Below are positions 27,515-36,037 of a stretch of DNA of 64,000 nucleotides, piece after piece; the first letter of the stretch is position 1, and each line of letters begins with the position of its first letter. Location of the stretch: contig NZ_VNIK02000001.1 of assembly GCF_007785775.2 (NCBI RefSeq), positions 248,001-312,000 on the forward strand, written 5' to 3'. The position numbers were made by a program, and so were the translations under genes. Source of the DNA: Flagellimonas hadalis. GTDB taxonomy: Bacteria > Bacteroidota > Bacteroidia > Flavobacteriales > Flavobacteriaceae. The notes under the pieces were generated by a model. The model was not told where the DNA came from and made no database searches. It worked only from the letters and a program-made list of their open reading frames with translations.

Positions 27515-29688
27515 TGGTAAGATTAATGAAAAGACCTTCGATTTCAAGAAGTTTCCCCTTTGCTGTTTTATTGGGTTGTTTGTGTGCGATACAAACCTAT
27601 TCCCAGCAGGATTCATTGATAGTGGACAAGCCACAAATTGTTGTTATGGCCCGTCCGCGACAAGACGGTAAGATCATGCTACGATGGGCGGTGACCACAC
27701 CCCTTGCATGGCGAAAGCTCAATGAACATGGCTATGAGTTGAAACGCTATACCATAACCCGAAACAACACAACACTTGCCCAGCCCGTTGAAAAATCCAT
27801 AGGTGTTTTTAGGCCCCGCCCATTGGAGGAGTGGATGCCTTTCGTTGAACAAAACGACAATGCCGCGGTAATGGCCCAATCTCTTTACGGGGAGAGTTTT
27901 GATGTGGAAGGCATGGATCAGCTTTCTACCTTTGTCAATTTGGCGGAAGAGCAGGAACAACGGTTCACTTGGGGTCTGTATGCGGCTGATCAAAATTATG
28001 AAGTGGCGCAAATGGCAGGTTTGGCGTATGTTGACATGGAGGTGTACCCCAATGAAAAATACTTGTACAAAATCACCTCAATGGTTCCCGAAGATGTTTT
28101 GGAAATTCAAGAGGGCGGTGTGTTCACTGGGCTTCAAGATTATGAAGATTTGCCCAAGCCGCTGGATTTGGCCGTCGTTTTCTTTGATGGCAAATCCATG
28201 CTCAGTTGGAACTATGCCATACATAACCAAGTTTATAACAGCTATTTCGTGGAGCGTTCAGAAAATGGCATTGATTTTCAGCGATTGAACGATTTGCCCC
28301 TAACCACTCTCAACAATAGCGAAAAAACAGACCCTTTGCGGATGTTTTATACGGATTCCATCACCAATGGCAAAACATACCATTATCGAATCAGGGGGAA
28401 AACCCCTTTTGGGGAGGTGAGCCCAGTTTCGGAAGTGGTTTCGGGTAGTGGAGAAAAGCAACTGGCCTATGTGCCCCACATTACCTCCAAATATTATGAG
28501 GATGATAAAACAGTGTTGTTGGAATGGGAGTTTTTGGAAGAGGGGAATGACCTGATCACGGGCTTTGAGCTCAACAGAGGAGATAATGTGGATGGCCCGT
28601 ACAAAGTAGTGGTAAAAAACATCCCACCCGAGGCGCGAAAGGTACGTTACGATAGTTTAATGCCCACTAATTATATGACCATTAGTGCACTGGGCAAAAA
28701 TGGCGGCAGCAGGACTTCCTTTCCTGCTTTGGTGCAACCCGTGGATTCCGTGCCGCCCCATAAACCCAAAGGGTTTCATGGACTCGTGGACAGTCTGGGG
28801 GTGGTGACCTTAAGTTGGGAAGCCAATACCGACGAGGATATTCTTGGGTACCGGATTTTTAAGGGACATAACAGGAATGAGGAATACTCACAGATTACGG
28901 TCTCACCACACCAAGCGAGTATCTATTACGACAGTGTTTCGGTAAAGAACCTGAACAGTAAGGTGTATTACCAACTCATTGCCGTGGACCAACGGTTCAA
29001 CATGTCCGAGCCTTCGGATGTTTTGGAGATCAAGAAACCGGACTTTATAAAACCCACCCAACCCGTATTCAAATCGTATGAGATCAAAGAAGGAAAAGTA
29101 CACCTGACCTGGGCGAATAGCTCTAGCGACGATGTCGTGAAGTATCAAATATACAGACGGGAAAAAGACAGTGAAGGTTGGATGTTGATATATGAAATTG
29201 ACAATCGGCAGTCGACAGTCGACAGTACGCAAAATGTCGATTCTCTGTCCACTGCCCAACTACCTACTGAAAAACTGCCTACTGCCTACTGGATAGACGA
29301 AGACGTAAAAGAAGGACAACAATACAGCTACACCATAATAGCTATCGACGATAGCACCTTGGAGTCCGACCCGGCACCGCCTTTGACAGTCATTGTACCC
29401 AAGACCACTTTATACCCACCTTTGGAAGGATTATATGGAGAAGCGGACAGGGAAAAGGGCAGCATCACCATTCGCTGGAAAGCGTATAACGAAACCAACG
29501 CCACCAAAATAGCCATTTACAAGGGAACGGAAGGCAAACCGAAAAATTTGTTGAAGGAAATCCCAGTGGATACCAAAGGGATTGTGGACAGCAAATTAAA
29601 ACCGAACAATACCTATGAATATCTTTTTCAGGTGGTTTTCACCGATGGTGGGGTGAGTGGGGTAGCAGAGTTGAATGTTAAATATTAG
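27514..29688 (+). CDS. Secreted fibronectin type III repeat protein
   Basis: A 724-residue exported protein (signal about residues 11-31, PFAVLLGCLCAIQTYSQ). At least four FN3-like units are visible from about residue 215 on, with the W-core, Y-R and ...Y.Y.I.A strand patterns: KSMLSWNYAIHNQVYNSYFV, VTLSWEANTDEDILGYRIFK, KVHLTWANSSSDDVVKYQIY and GSITIRWKAYNETNATKIAI. The N-terminal 200 residues are a separate module (ARPRQDGKIMLRWAVTTPLA). A 28-codon repetitive insert interrupts one FN3 unit. There is no sorting tail or anchor. Start at 27514 overlaps the previous stop by one base. Known FN3 proteins of this kind mediate binding; the partner here is unknown. Confidence 0.87.
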   Translation: MVRLMKRPSISRSFPFAVLLGCLCAIQTYSQQDSLIVDKPQIVVMARPRQDGKIMLRWAVTTPLAWRKLNEHGYELKRYTITRNNTTLAQPVEKSIGVFRPRPLEEWMPFVEQNDNAAVMAQSLYGESFDVEGMDQLSTFVNLAEEQEQRFTWGLYAADQNYEVAQMAGLAYVDMEVYPNEKYLYKITSMVPEDVLEIQEGGVFTGLQDYEDLPKPLDLAVVFFDGKSMLSWNYAIHNQVYNSYFVERSENGIDFQRLNDLPLTTLNNSEKTDPLRMFYTDSITNGKTYHYRIRGKTPFGEVSPVSEVVSGSGEKQLAYVPHITSKYYEDDKTVLLEWEFLEEGNDLITGFELNRGDNVDGPYKVVVKNIPPEARKVRYDSLMPTNYMTISALGKNGGSRTSFPALVQPVDSVPPHKPKGFHGLVDSLGVVTLSWEANTDEDILGYRIFKGHNRNEEYSQITVSPHQASIYYDSVSVKNLNSKVYYQLIAVDQRFNMSEPSDVLEIKKPDFIKPTQPVFKSYEIKEGKVHLTWANSSSDDVVKYQIYRREKDSEGWMLIYEIDNRQSTVDSTQNVDSLSTAQLPTEKLPTAYWIDEDVKEGQQYSYTIIAIDDSTLESDPAPPLTVIVPKTTLYPPLEGLYGEADREKGSITIRWKAYNETNATKIAIYKGTEGKPKNLLKEIPVDTKGIVDSKLKPNNTYEYLFQVVFTDGGVSGVAELNVKY
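29207..29290 (+). repeat. In-frame low-complexity repeat insert within FN3 gene
   Basis: About 84 bp of iterated GTCGACA and CTACTG/CTGCC units (GTCGACAGTCGACAGT, then CTGCCTACTGCCTACTGG) encode the Ser/Thr/Pro-rich peptide RQSTVDSTQNVDSLSTAQ and following LPTEKLPTAY. This resembles an intergenic repeat I recall from flavobacterial genomes, here kept in frame between two FN3 strands. Confidence 0.5.
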
Positions 29689-29692
29689 ATTG

Positions 29693-32600
29693 ATGAAAAT
29701 TAAAGTTTTATTTATCCTATTTGGATTGTGCTTTTATGTAGGTTCTTCCCAATCAACCCTATTTGTACATTCAAAGAAACCGGAAAATACTTCACCTGCT
29801 TATTGGTGTCAAATTGGAGATTATGAATATCATTATTACCTATCTCATGAAATGGGAGTTTTTCCAATAAATGATGTGGAGGTATTGGTCAGCGTGGATT
29901 ACATAGAAGGATATAATGATGATCCTGGAAATAACTGTAATGGTCCCTGTGGGCAATTCGATTGGGGCTGTGACTTTCCTGACGATATGGAAGAGGAAGT
30001 TTTACAACCGTTTGAAACATTGATTGTTGAATATAATGGACCTGATGTGATTGAATGTGGGTCTAGCGGAGATAGCTGTCTCCCAATTGATTACCAAGCA
30101 ATTTTATTGCCAAACTTAAACCCTGGAGACGACGAACGGTGTTCAACACAACTGCTTTTTGAACAATATGAAGATGGACAAGATCATTTTGTGGAAGGGT
30201 TGAGATGGAAATATCTTGGTTTGTTTGGTTGGCAGGATATACCAAACTATACCAATCGTTATCCACTAAATGTAAGTATTGAAGACATTTTTGGGCCTGA
30301 TTATGAAACTTCATTTATGGGCAATTTACAATTGACTTATGAGGTTACAGCCCCATTCAGCAATATTGTGCTTGAATCAGGAGTATATTTTTCATTTTCT
30401 TTGATTGGCTGCTCCCCCGAACTCCTTAACCTAACCCCTCACCAAACTACCTGCCCGGGAGCCGATGACGGCAATTTCACCATGACAGTGAATAGGAATT
30501 TGAATGAAGGGGAAGAACTGGTGGTTGCGGTCTATGATGTAAATTTTCCAGATGGAGGGAGTCTGCGGCAAGAACCCACGACAGTTTTATTTGATAATGG
30601 AGATACGACCTATTCCTATGTGTTTCCTTATGTTTTAAGTTCAGGAAACTATTTTGTTAAGTATCAAACTCATCCCACAGGCGAAGACATTGAAGATGAG
30701 TCTTGGAATAGTCTAGAGTTTTCAGACCCATTCGAAATCTTACCCCCACCTGAGGTAACCTTCACCCTCCAAAAACTTAACGATGCCCGTTGCCACGCCG
30801 GTAGCGATGGCCGAATCGAAATCGAAGCTACTGGAGGTACTGGAGCAGGTTATCAATACCGGGTCAACAATGAAGTGGATTGGCATAATTTCAGTAATGG
30901 CGACAGCCATGTTTTTGAGGGTTTGCCGGCAGATGACTACGAAATCGAGGTCAGGGACGGTAACGAATGTGAAGGTACAAGTCAGGATAATTCCGAGACC
31001 ATTGATGAACCATCGGACCCATTGGTGGTTGATGATGCCGTGGAATTTGTGGAACCTACGGCCTACAATTTCACCGATGGAAGCATCACTGTGGATGTAT
31101 CTGGCGGCACGCCCCATCAAAACAACAGCTACAATTATACGTGGCGTGACGTAAACAATAACATCGTCAACACCACTTCCGCGATATATGAAAATAATCT
31201 ATACCGCATCACTTTGGAAGACATTGCGGCAGGAACCTACACCTTGACGATAAGGGATGCCAATTACAATCAAGCAGACGATAAAGGTGGCTGTACGCTT
31301 ATCGAGGAATTTGAGTTGACAGGTCCGCCCGAGCTGCAATTGAGCATTGAGGAAACCATTTCCATATCCTGCAACAGTGCCAATAATTACAGCAATCCGT
31401 CCAACGATGGGCAATTGATGGCAGTTGCTTCTGGTGGAGTGCCTTTTGACCCCTTGATCGATGGCCAATATTCATATCTCTATACTTGGAAGAAAAAGAT
31501 TGGGCCGAACACTTGGCAGGATATTCCCAACAATGGTTCCAATATACTTAGCAATCTGGAAGCGGGCGAATATGCCGTCAATATTGAGGATGCACACGGA
31601 ATTGTCATCGGAACCTATGTGAACAACCAATTGCAACAGGTCAATGACGTGGTGTACGTCTTGGAAGAGCCCGAACTGCTCACTGTCCAAATAGAAAAAA
31701 CGGATATCAACTGCTTTGGGGGAACTGATGGAACAGCAACAGCCATAGTCAGTGGAGGGACCCCGCCCTATGAATATATATGGTCAACTGCGGCAACGAC
31801 TGAAACGGCCGAAGGTCTTTGGTTGGGCAACCATTCCGTTTATGTGGTGGATAGCAGAGGTTGCGAAGCCGAGGCAGAAGTCACCATAGAGCAGCCCGAT
31901 ACACCCGTTTCCATTTCAAACCTGCAATATGTACAACCCACCGCAAATGGTTTTACCAATGGCAGTATCACGGTAGAGGTAAATGGTGGCACGCCCTTTA
32001 ATAATAATAGCTATAATTACGAATGGCGGGACGAACAGAACAACATTATCAACACCACTTCGGCCCAGAACACGCCCGATGGCTATGCCATACAAGCTCA
32101 CGATATACCTGCAGGTGCCTATACCATTACCGTGACCGATGCCAATTACGAAAATGCCATCCAGAAAAGCGGGTGTACCTATGTTGCTGAATTCATTTTG
32201 GAAGAGCCACCCGCTTTGGAGGTAAGTGTGGAACAGACGATTCCTATCTCTTGCAATGGCGGCAACCAGTTCAATAACCCTTCGGATGACGGTCAACTCG
32301 TGGCCATAGCATCAGGCGGGGTGCCTTTTGATCCTTTGATCGATGGGCAATATGCCTACATCTACACTTGGAAAAGGAAAGATGAACAGAACATCTGGCA
32401 AATCATACCTAACGTTACAGGAAATGTATTGGACAATGTGGGCGCAGGGGAATATGCTGTAAACATTGAAGATGCAAACGGGATCATTTTGGGGATCTAT
32501 GTGAACAATATGTTGGATGTGCCCACAGACTATCTCTATCCCGTGCAGGAAACGGACCCCATTATGCTTCAAATCGAAAAGATGGATGTCAGTTGTTTTA

Positions 32601-33778
32601 ATGGCAACGATGGTTTTGCATCAGTATCCATCGAGGGCGGTATGCCGCCTTACGATATTTCGTGGTCATCAGGAGCTTCTGGTGAAATTGCGGAAAACTT
32701 GACAGCAGGCAATTATTTGGTCTATGTCAAGGATTTCTATGGTTGCGAGGTAAGTGGCCAAGTGGCCATAGAGCAACCCGAAGAATTGGAAATCAACATA
32801 GTTGATACTGTTGTTCCTACTTGTTACGATGTCAACAATGGTAGCTTGATAGTGGAGGTTTCGGGTGGAGTGCCTCCCTATACGTATTTATGGAATACAG
32901 GGGAAAACTCGTTGTCGCTGGGCAATCTGGGTGAAGGTGTCTATACTTTCGAAGTGATGGATGCCATTGGATGTTCCATCACAAAGGAAATTGTTTTGGA
33001 AGCACCTTACCCCACCCAAGTCGATCTAGGGGAGGACCGAACGCTCTGCAACGGGCAGGAACATTCTTTGGACATTTCGGTGGATGATTCCGCCGCGACC
33101 TATTCTTGGACCTCCAATAATGGGTTTTCCAGCAACTCACCGCAGGTCACTTTATCCGAACCAGGAATTTATACCGCTTCGGTGACCAATAGCTTGGGAT
33201 GCTCTGGGGTCGATACCATTGAGATATTTACCACCGAAGTAGAAATGGATGCCCAATTTTTGATTACATCCCAGGCTTTCGCAGGCGAAGAAGTGGTCTT
33301 GGTGAACACAAGCAATCCCATTGGCACCAACGGAGCATGGGTTTTTCCGAATGGCGCTGAGGTTGTGGAGCAGGGGAAGGGTGTGGCAATCCTACGATTT
33401 GATGTACCGGGAGCCTACGAAGTCATTCTAAGGAACTATCAGGGTGATTGTTATCAAGATGTGGCCAAGACCATCATTGTGGCGGAGGCAAGGGAGCTTC
33501 CCGATGCGGGAGAGGCCATATCACCGTTCATCAAGGATTTCAAGGTCTATCCCAATCCATCCTCGGGATCATTTTCGGTGATGGTCTCGCTTCAAGAAGT
33601 ATCAGTTGTGTCATTGCGGTTGTTCGGACTCACCACGAACCACATTCACGATGAAAAACAATTGTCAGGGAAAACAATTTATGAAGTGTACTACACCATG
33701 AACCTGCCCTCCGGAGTGTATCTCTTATTGTTGGAAACGGCCAAAGGAAGTGAGGTCAGAAAGATTGTGATTTTGTAA
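29693..33778 (+). CDS. SprB-repeat surface protein with type IX secretion sorting tail
   Basis: A 1361-residue protein secreted through the outer membrane by the type IX system. The ATG at 29693 gives a good signal (MKIKVLFILFGLCFYVGSSQ) 4 bp after the previous stop; an in-frame ATG at 29675 is the alternative. SprB-type units recur: CHAGSDGRIEIEATGGTGAG, CFGGTDGTATAIVSGGTPPY, CFNGNDGFASVSIEGGMPPY and CYDVNNGSLIVEVSGGVPPY. A unit of about 295 residues is duplicated in tandem. The C-terminus is a T9SS type A domain (FKVYPNPSSGSFSVMVS, PSGVYLLLLET). SprB is the gliding adhesin of Flavobacterium; by analogy this is a surface filament or adhesin, but no PorP/SprF partner is adjacent. Confidence 0.92.
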   Translation: MKIKVLFILFGLCFYVGSSQSTLFVHSKKPENTSPAYWCQIGDYEYHYYLSHEMGVFPINDVEVLVSVDYIEGYNDDPGNNCNGPCGQFDWGCDFPDDMEEEVLQPFETLIVEYNGPDVIECGSSGDSCLPIDYQAILLPNLNPGDDERCSTQLLFEQYEDGQDHFVEGLRWKYLGLFGWQDIPNYTNRYPLNVSIEDIFGPDYETSFMGNLQLTYEVTAPFSNIVLESGVYFSFSLIGCSPELLNLTPHQTTCPGADDGNFTMTVNRNLNEGEELVVAVYDVNFPDGGSLRQEPTTVLFDNGDTTYSYVFPYVLSSGNYFVKYQTHPTGEDIEDESWNSLEFSDPFEILPPPEVTFTLQKLNDARCHAGSDGRIEIEATGGTGAGYQYRVNNEVDWHNFSNGDSHVFEGLPADDYEIEVRDGNECEGTSQDNSETIDEPSDPLVVDDAVEFVEPTAYNFTDGSITVDVSGGTPHQNNSYNYTWRDVNNNIVNTTSAIYENNLYRITLEDIAAGTYTLTIRDANYNQADDKGGCTLIEEFELTGPPELQLSIEETISISCNSANNYSNPSNDGQLMAVASGGVPFDPLIDGQYSYLYTWKKKIGPNTWQDIPNNGSNILSNLEAGEYAVNIEDAHGIVIGTYVNNQLQQVNDVVYVLEEPELLTVQIEKTDINCFGGTDGTATAIVSGGTPPYEYIWSTAATTETAEGLWLGNHSVYVVDSRGCEAEAEVTIEQPDTPVSISNLQYVQPTANGFTNGSITVEVNGGTPFNNNSYNYEWRDEQNNIINTTSAQNTPDGYAIQAHDIPAGAYTITVTDANYENAIQKSGCTYVAEFILEEPPALEVSVEQTIPISCNGGNQFNNPSDDGQLVAIASGGVPFDPLIDGQYAYIYTWKRKDEQNIWQIIPNVTGNVLDNVGAGEYAVNIEDANGIILGIYVNNMLDVPTDYLYPVQETDPIMLQIEKMDVSCFNGNDGFASVSIEGGMPPYDISWSSGASGEIAENLTAGNYLVYVKDFYGCEVSGQVAIEQPEELEINIVDTVVPTCYDVNNGSLIVEVSGGVPPYTYLWNTGENSLSLGNLGEGVYTFEVMDAIGCSITKEIVLEAPYPTQVDLGEDRTLCNGQEHSLDISVDDSAATYSWTSNNGFSSNSPQVTLSEPGIYTASVTNSLGCSGVDTIEIFTTEVEMDAQFLITSQAFAGEEVVLVNTSNPIGTNGAWVFPNGAEVVEQGKGVAILRFDVPGAYEVILRNYQGDCYQDVAKTIIVAEARELPDAGEAISPFIKDFKVYPNPSSGSFSVMVSLQEVSVVSLRLFGLTTNHIHDEKQLSGKTIYEVYYTMNLPSGVYLLLLETAKGSEVRKIVIL
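31018..31902 (+). repeat. Tandem protein-level repeat, copy 1
   Basis: First copy of an about 295-residue unit in the SprB-type protein: AYNFTDGSITVDVSGGTP, NNSYNYTWRDVNNNI, then GVPFDPLIDGQYSYLYTWKK and a SprB module ending VTIEQP. The boundaries are approximate. Confidence 0.75.
31903..32790 (+). repeat. Tandem protein-level repeat, copy 2
   Basis: Second copy in the same order: ANGFTNGSITVEVNGGTP, NNSYNYEWRDEQNNI, then GVPFDPLIDGQYAYIYTWKR and a SprB module ending VAIEQP. Similarity to copy 1 is obvious by eye over the whole unit, with diverged DNA, so the duplication is old. Confidence 0.75.
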
Positions 33779-35976
33779 TGCGTAGCCTAAAAAACATAGC
33801 TTTTGGTGGGTTGGTAGGGCTTCTGATGTCTTGTGCTAAAGAAGTGGCATTGCCCATTGATGCGAATTTTGAAGTTGAGGTGGTGGATAACGATTATTCG
33901 GTACCGGTCTATGTAAAGATCCATAACCAAACCGAAGGTGCCGATACGTTCCAATGGACTTTTGAAGGCGGGGAACCCTCCCAATCCACCGACAAAAACC
34001 CAGGAACGGTACGTTACAGTACCGAAGGGGAATATTCAATTCGTTTGAAAGCGACCAATAGGGATGGAGTAGAGGAAGAGGTGAATCATGGATTGATAAT
34101 CGATGAAGCCATTGTGCCCGGTTTTATCATCACTATTGAAGGTGATGATTATGCCCCCGTGACCATCAACATTGAGAATACTACAACTGGGGCAACCACA
34201 TTCGATTGGACGTTTGAAGGGGGAGTTCCATCGAAATCCAAAACACGTACACCGGGAAAAATTGTATTTCAAAAGCCAGGGGGCCATTTGGTAACCCTTG
34301 TTGCAGGTAATGGACGGGAAACCCAGATTTTTTCCGATACTATTTCTGTCTTGCAAGATGTTTTGGCCGATTTTGAGATTGAACCCACTTTTGAAGATGA
34401 TGATTTTCAGGCCCCCGCCACCTTGAACCTAGTGAACAAAAGCGTCAATGCCACAAGTTTTGAATGGACTTTTGAAACGGCGGAACCGACTTTCAGCACA
34501 GCAACCGACCCAATGATCACTATAGCTGAACCTGGGATACATCAACTCAAACTCAAAGCTTCCAACAGCAAGCGCAGTCATACCATCATCAAGGAGGTGA
34601 CCATTTTTGAGGATACCAATCTCAGGGTTTGGGAGAATGTGGAACTGGGCATCGGCTCGGCCCATAATGCCAATCAAAAGGGAGCCCTATATTCAACAAT
34701 GATGAGACAAGTGTATGATGCCGCCAGTGTTCCTGTGGATGATGGCAACGAACAAACGCTCCCCGCTTTTCGGCGGATGGGGTATGGTTTGAAAGTGGGC
34801 TATGAACAAGAACGATATAGCATCGGAGTTACAACTTTCTATGCGGAGGACGACCTCAACTCAATCAACAACGTGCCCGATGAAAAGGAAGTGACCCCCA
34901 AGGAAAATATGGTATTGGGCCTGGAAGGCTCCTATAAAATTTTGGAGAACCTACAGCTCAACGCAGAATATGCCACCTCGGCAATGACCCAAGATCTAAG
35001 AGTAGTTGAAATTGACAATGCACAAGGAAATTTGGCAGGTCTTGTAATGAACAGTAGGGCGTCCACCGAATATTTCGACGCTATCCGCGCCGGATTGGAC
35101 TACCGTTTTGAGAAGTCAACCCCTGGCGTTGGTTACGAGCGCATCGCCCCTGGTTACGAAACCCTTGGCGCTTATTTTTTCAACAATGATTTTGAAAACA
35201 TCACGTTGAATACCGGCACGGTTTTGTTCAACGACAAATTGAACTTGGCATTCAACATCGGATACCAGCGGGACAATCTGAAAAATCAAAAGGAGCGGGC
35301 CATGAACAGGACGGTGGGTTCTGTCAATGCCACATATACTGCCTCGGAATCGTTGGCCATAACAGGTTCATATTCCAACTTCACCACATTTACCAATTCC
35401 AGATTGGACCAGTTTGAGGTCATCAATGACGACAATCTATTGGACAATGCGGAAGAGGTGTTGAACTATAAACAGCTTTCCCAAAACGCCAATGTGAACA
35501 TCAATTATATTCTTTCCAAAAAGGAAAGCCTCCAACAGAACCTGAACCTCAATTACGCCTTGGCCGATGTTTCCAACGAGGAGGACGGGGTGGTTCGGTT
35601 GGGAAATGCCTCCACGTTCCATAACGGGAATCTTTCCTATACCGTGGGTTTCCCGAACAAGGGCATGAATATCACCACTGCCTTGAACGGAACCATCAAC
35701 ACCATTGGTATGGACAATTCATCCACTTGGGGCCCCACTCTGAACCTCAACAAAAAGTTTTTGGACAACACCCTTAACACCAATCTTGGGGCTTCCCATA
35801 ATAGCAGTAATTCCAATAGGACCAATACCCATGTCACCAATTTTAGATTCAATGCCACTTATGTTTGGAAAGAGAAGCACAATTTCCATTTCAACCTTAT
35901 CCAATTGTTCAGAAACCTCTCCACGGGCAGTACCCGGGACCTTACCCTCACTTTTGGACACAGCTATACTTTTTGA
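33778..35976 (+). CDS. Lipoprotein with three PKD domains fused to an outer-membrane beta-barrel
   Basis: A 732-residue protein. Residues 1-19 are a lipoprotein signal (lipobox LLMSC, Cys19). Three PKD-like units follow, each with the WTFEGG core: TFQWTFEGGEPSQSTDKNPG, TFDWTFEGGVPSKSKTRTPG and SFEWTFETAEPTFSTATDP. From about residue 290 the sequence is alternating amphipathic strands with short turns (GLKVGYEQERYSIGVTTFYA; LNLAFNIGYQRDNLKNQKER; NFRFNATYVWKEKHNFHFNL) and ends in aromatic Phe (TLTFGHSYTF), as outer-membrane barrels do. A barrel carrying PKD domains and a lipid anchor is unusual. It is last in the operon, its ATG overlapping the previous stop. I infer an outer-membrane anchor or export partner for the upstream surface proteins. 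Confidence 0.87.
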   Translation: MRSLKNIAFGGLVGLLMSCAKEVALPIDANFEVEVVDNDYSVPVYVKIHNQTEGADTFQWTFEGGEPSQSTDKNPGTVRYSTEGEYSIRLKATNRDGVEEEVNHGLIIDEAIVPGFIITIEGDDYAPVTINIENTTTGATTFDWTFEGGVPSKSKTRTPGKIVFQKPGGHLVTLVAGNGRETQIFSDTISVLQDVLADFEIEPTFEDDDFQAPATLNLVNKSVNATSFEWTFETAEPTFSTATDPMITIAEPGIHQLKLKASNSKRSHTIIKEVTIFEDTNLRVWENVELGIGSAHNANQKGALYSTMMRQVYDAASVPVDDGNEQTLPAFRRMGYGLKVGYEQERYSIGVTTFYAEDDLNSINNVPDEKEVTPKENMVLGLEGSYKILENLQLNAEYATSAMTQDLRVVEIDNAQGNLAGLVMNSRASTEYFDAIRAGLDYRFEKSTPGVGYERIAPGYETLGAYFFNNDFENITLNTGTVLFNDKLNLAFNIGYQRDNLKNQKERAMNRTVGSVNATYTASESLAITGSYSNFTTFTNSRLDQFEVINDDNLLDNAEEVLNYKQLSQNANVNINYILSKKESLQQNLNLNYALADVSNEEDGVVRLGNASTFHNGNLSYTVGFPNKGMNITTALNGTINTIGMDNSSTWGPTLNLNKKFLDNTLNTNLGASHNSSNSNRTNTHVTNFRFNATYVWKEKHNFHFNLIQLFRNLSTGSTRDLTLTFGHSYTF

Positions 35977-35987
35977 TAGGGTACGAA

Positions 35988-36016
35988 AAAAGGCCCTTAT
36001 AAAATAAGGGCCTTTT
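35988..36016. terminator. Bidirectional terminator ending the surface operon
   Basis: Perfect 13-bp stem AAAAGGCCCTTAT / ATAAGGGCCTTTT with an AAA loop; the A- and T-ends allow use by both the surface operon and the convergent M28 gene. Confidence 0.9.
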
Positions 36017-36037
36017 ACTTTTTATCACGGTTGAATC

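Noticed and set aside
22796..35976. Mobile element or phage tail module for the giant-protein operon
   Set aside because: No integrase, transposase, flanking direct repeat or phage structural motif was seen; the adjacent tRNA-His is intact and I found no repeated copy of its 3' end beyond the operon.
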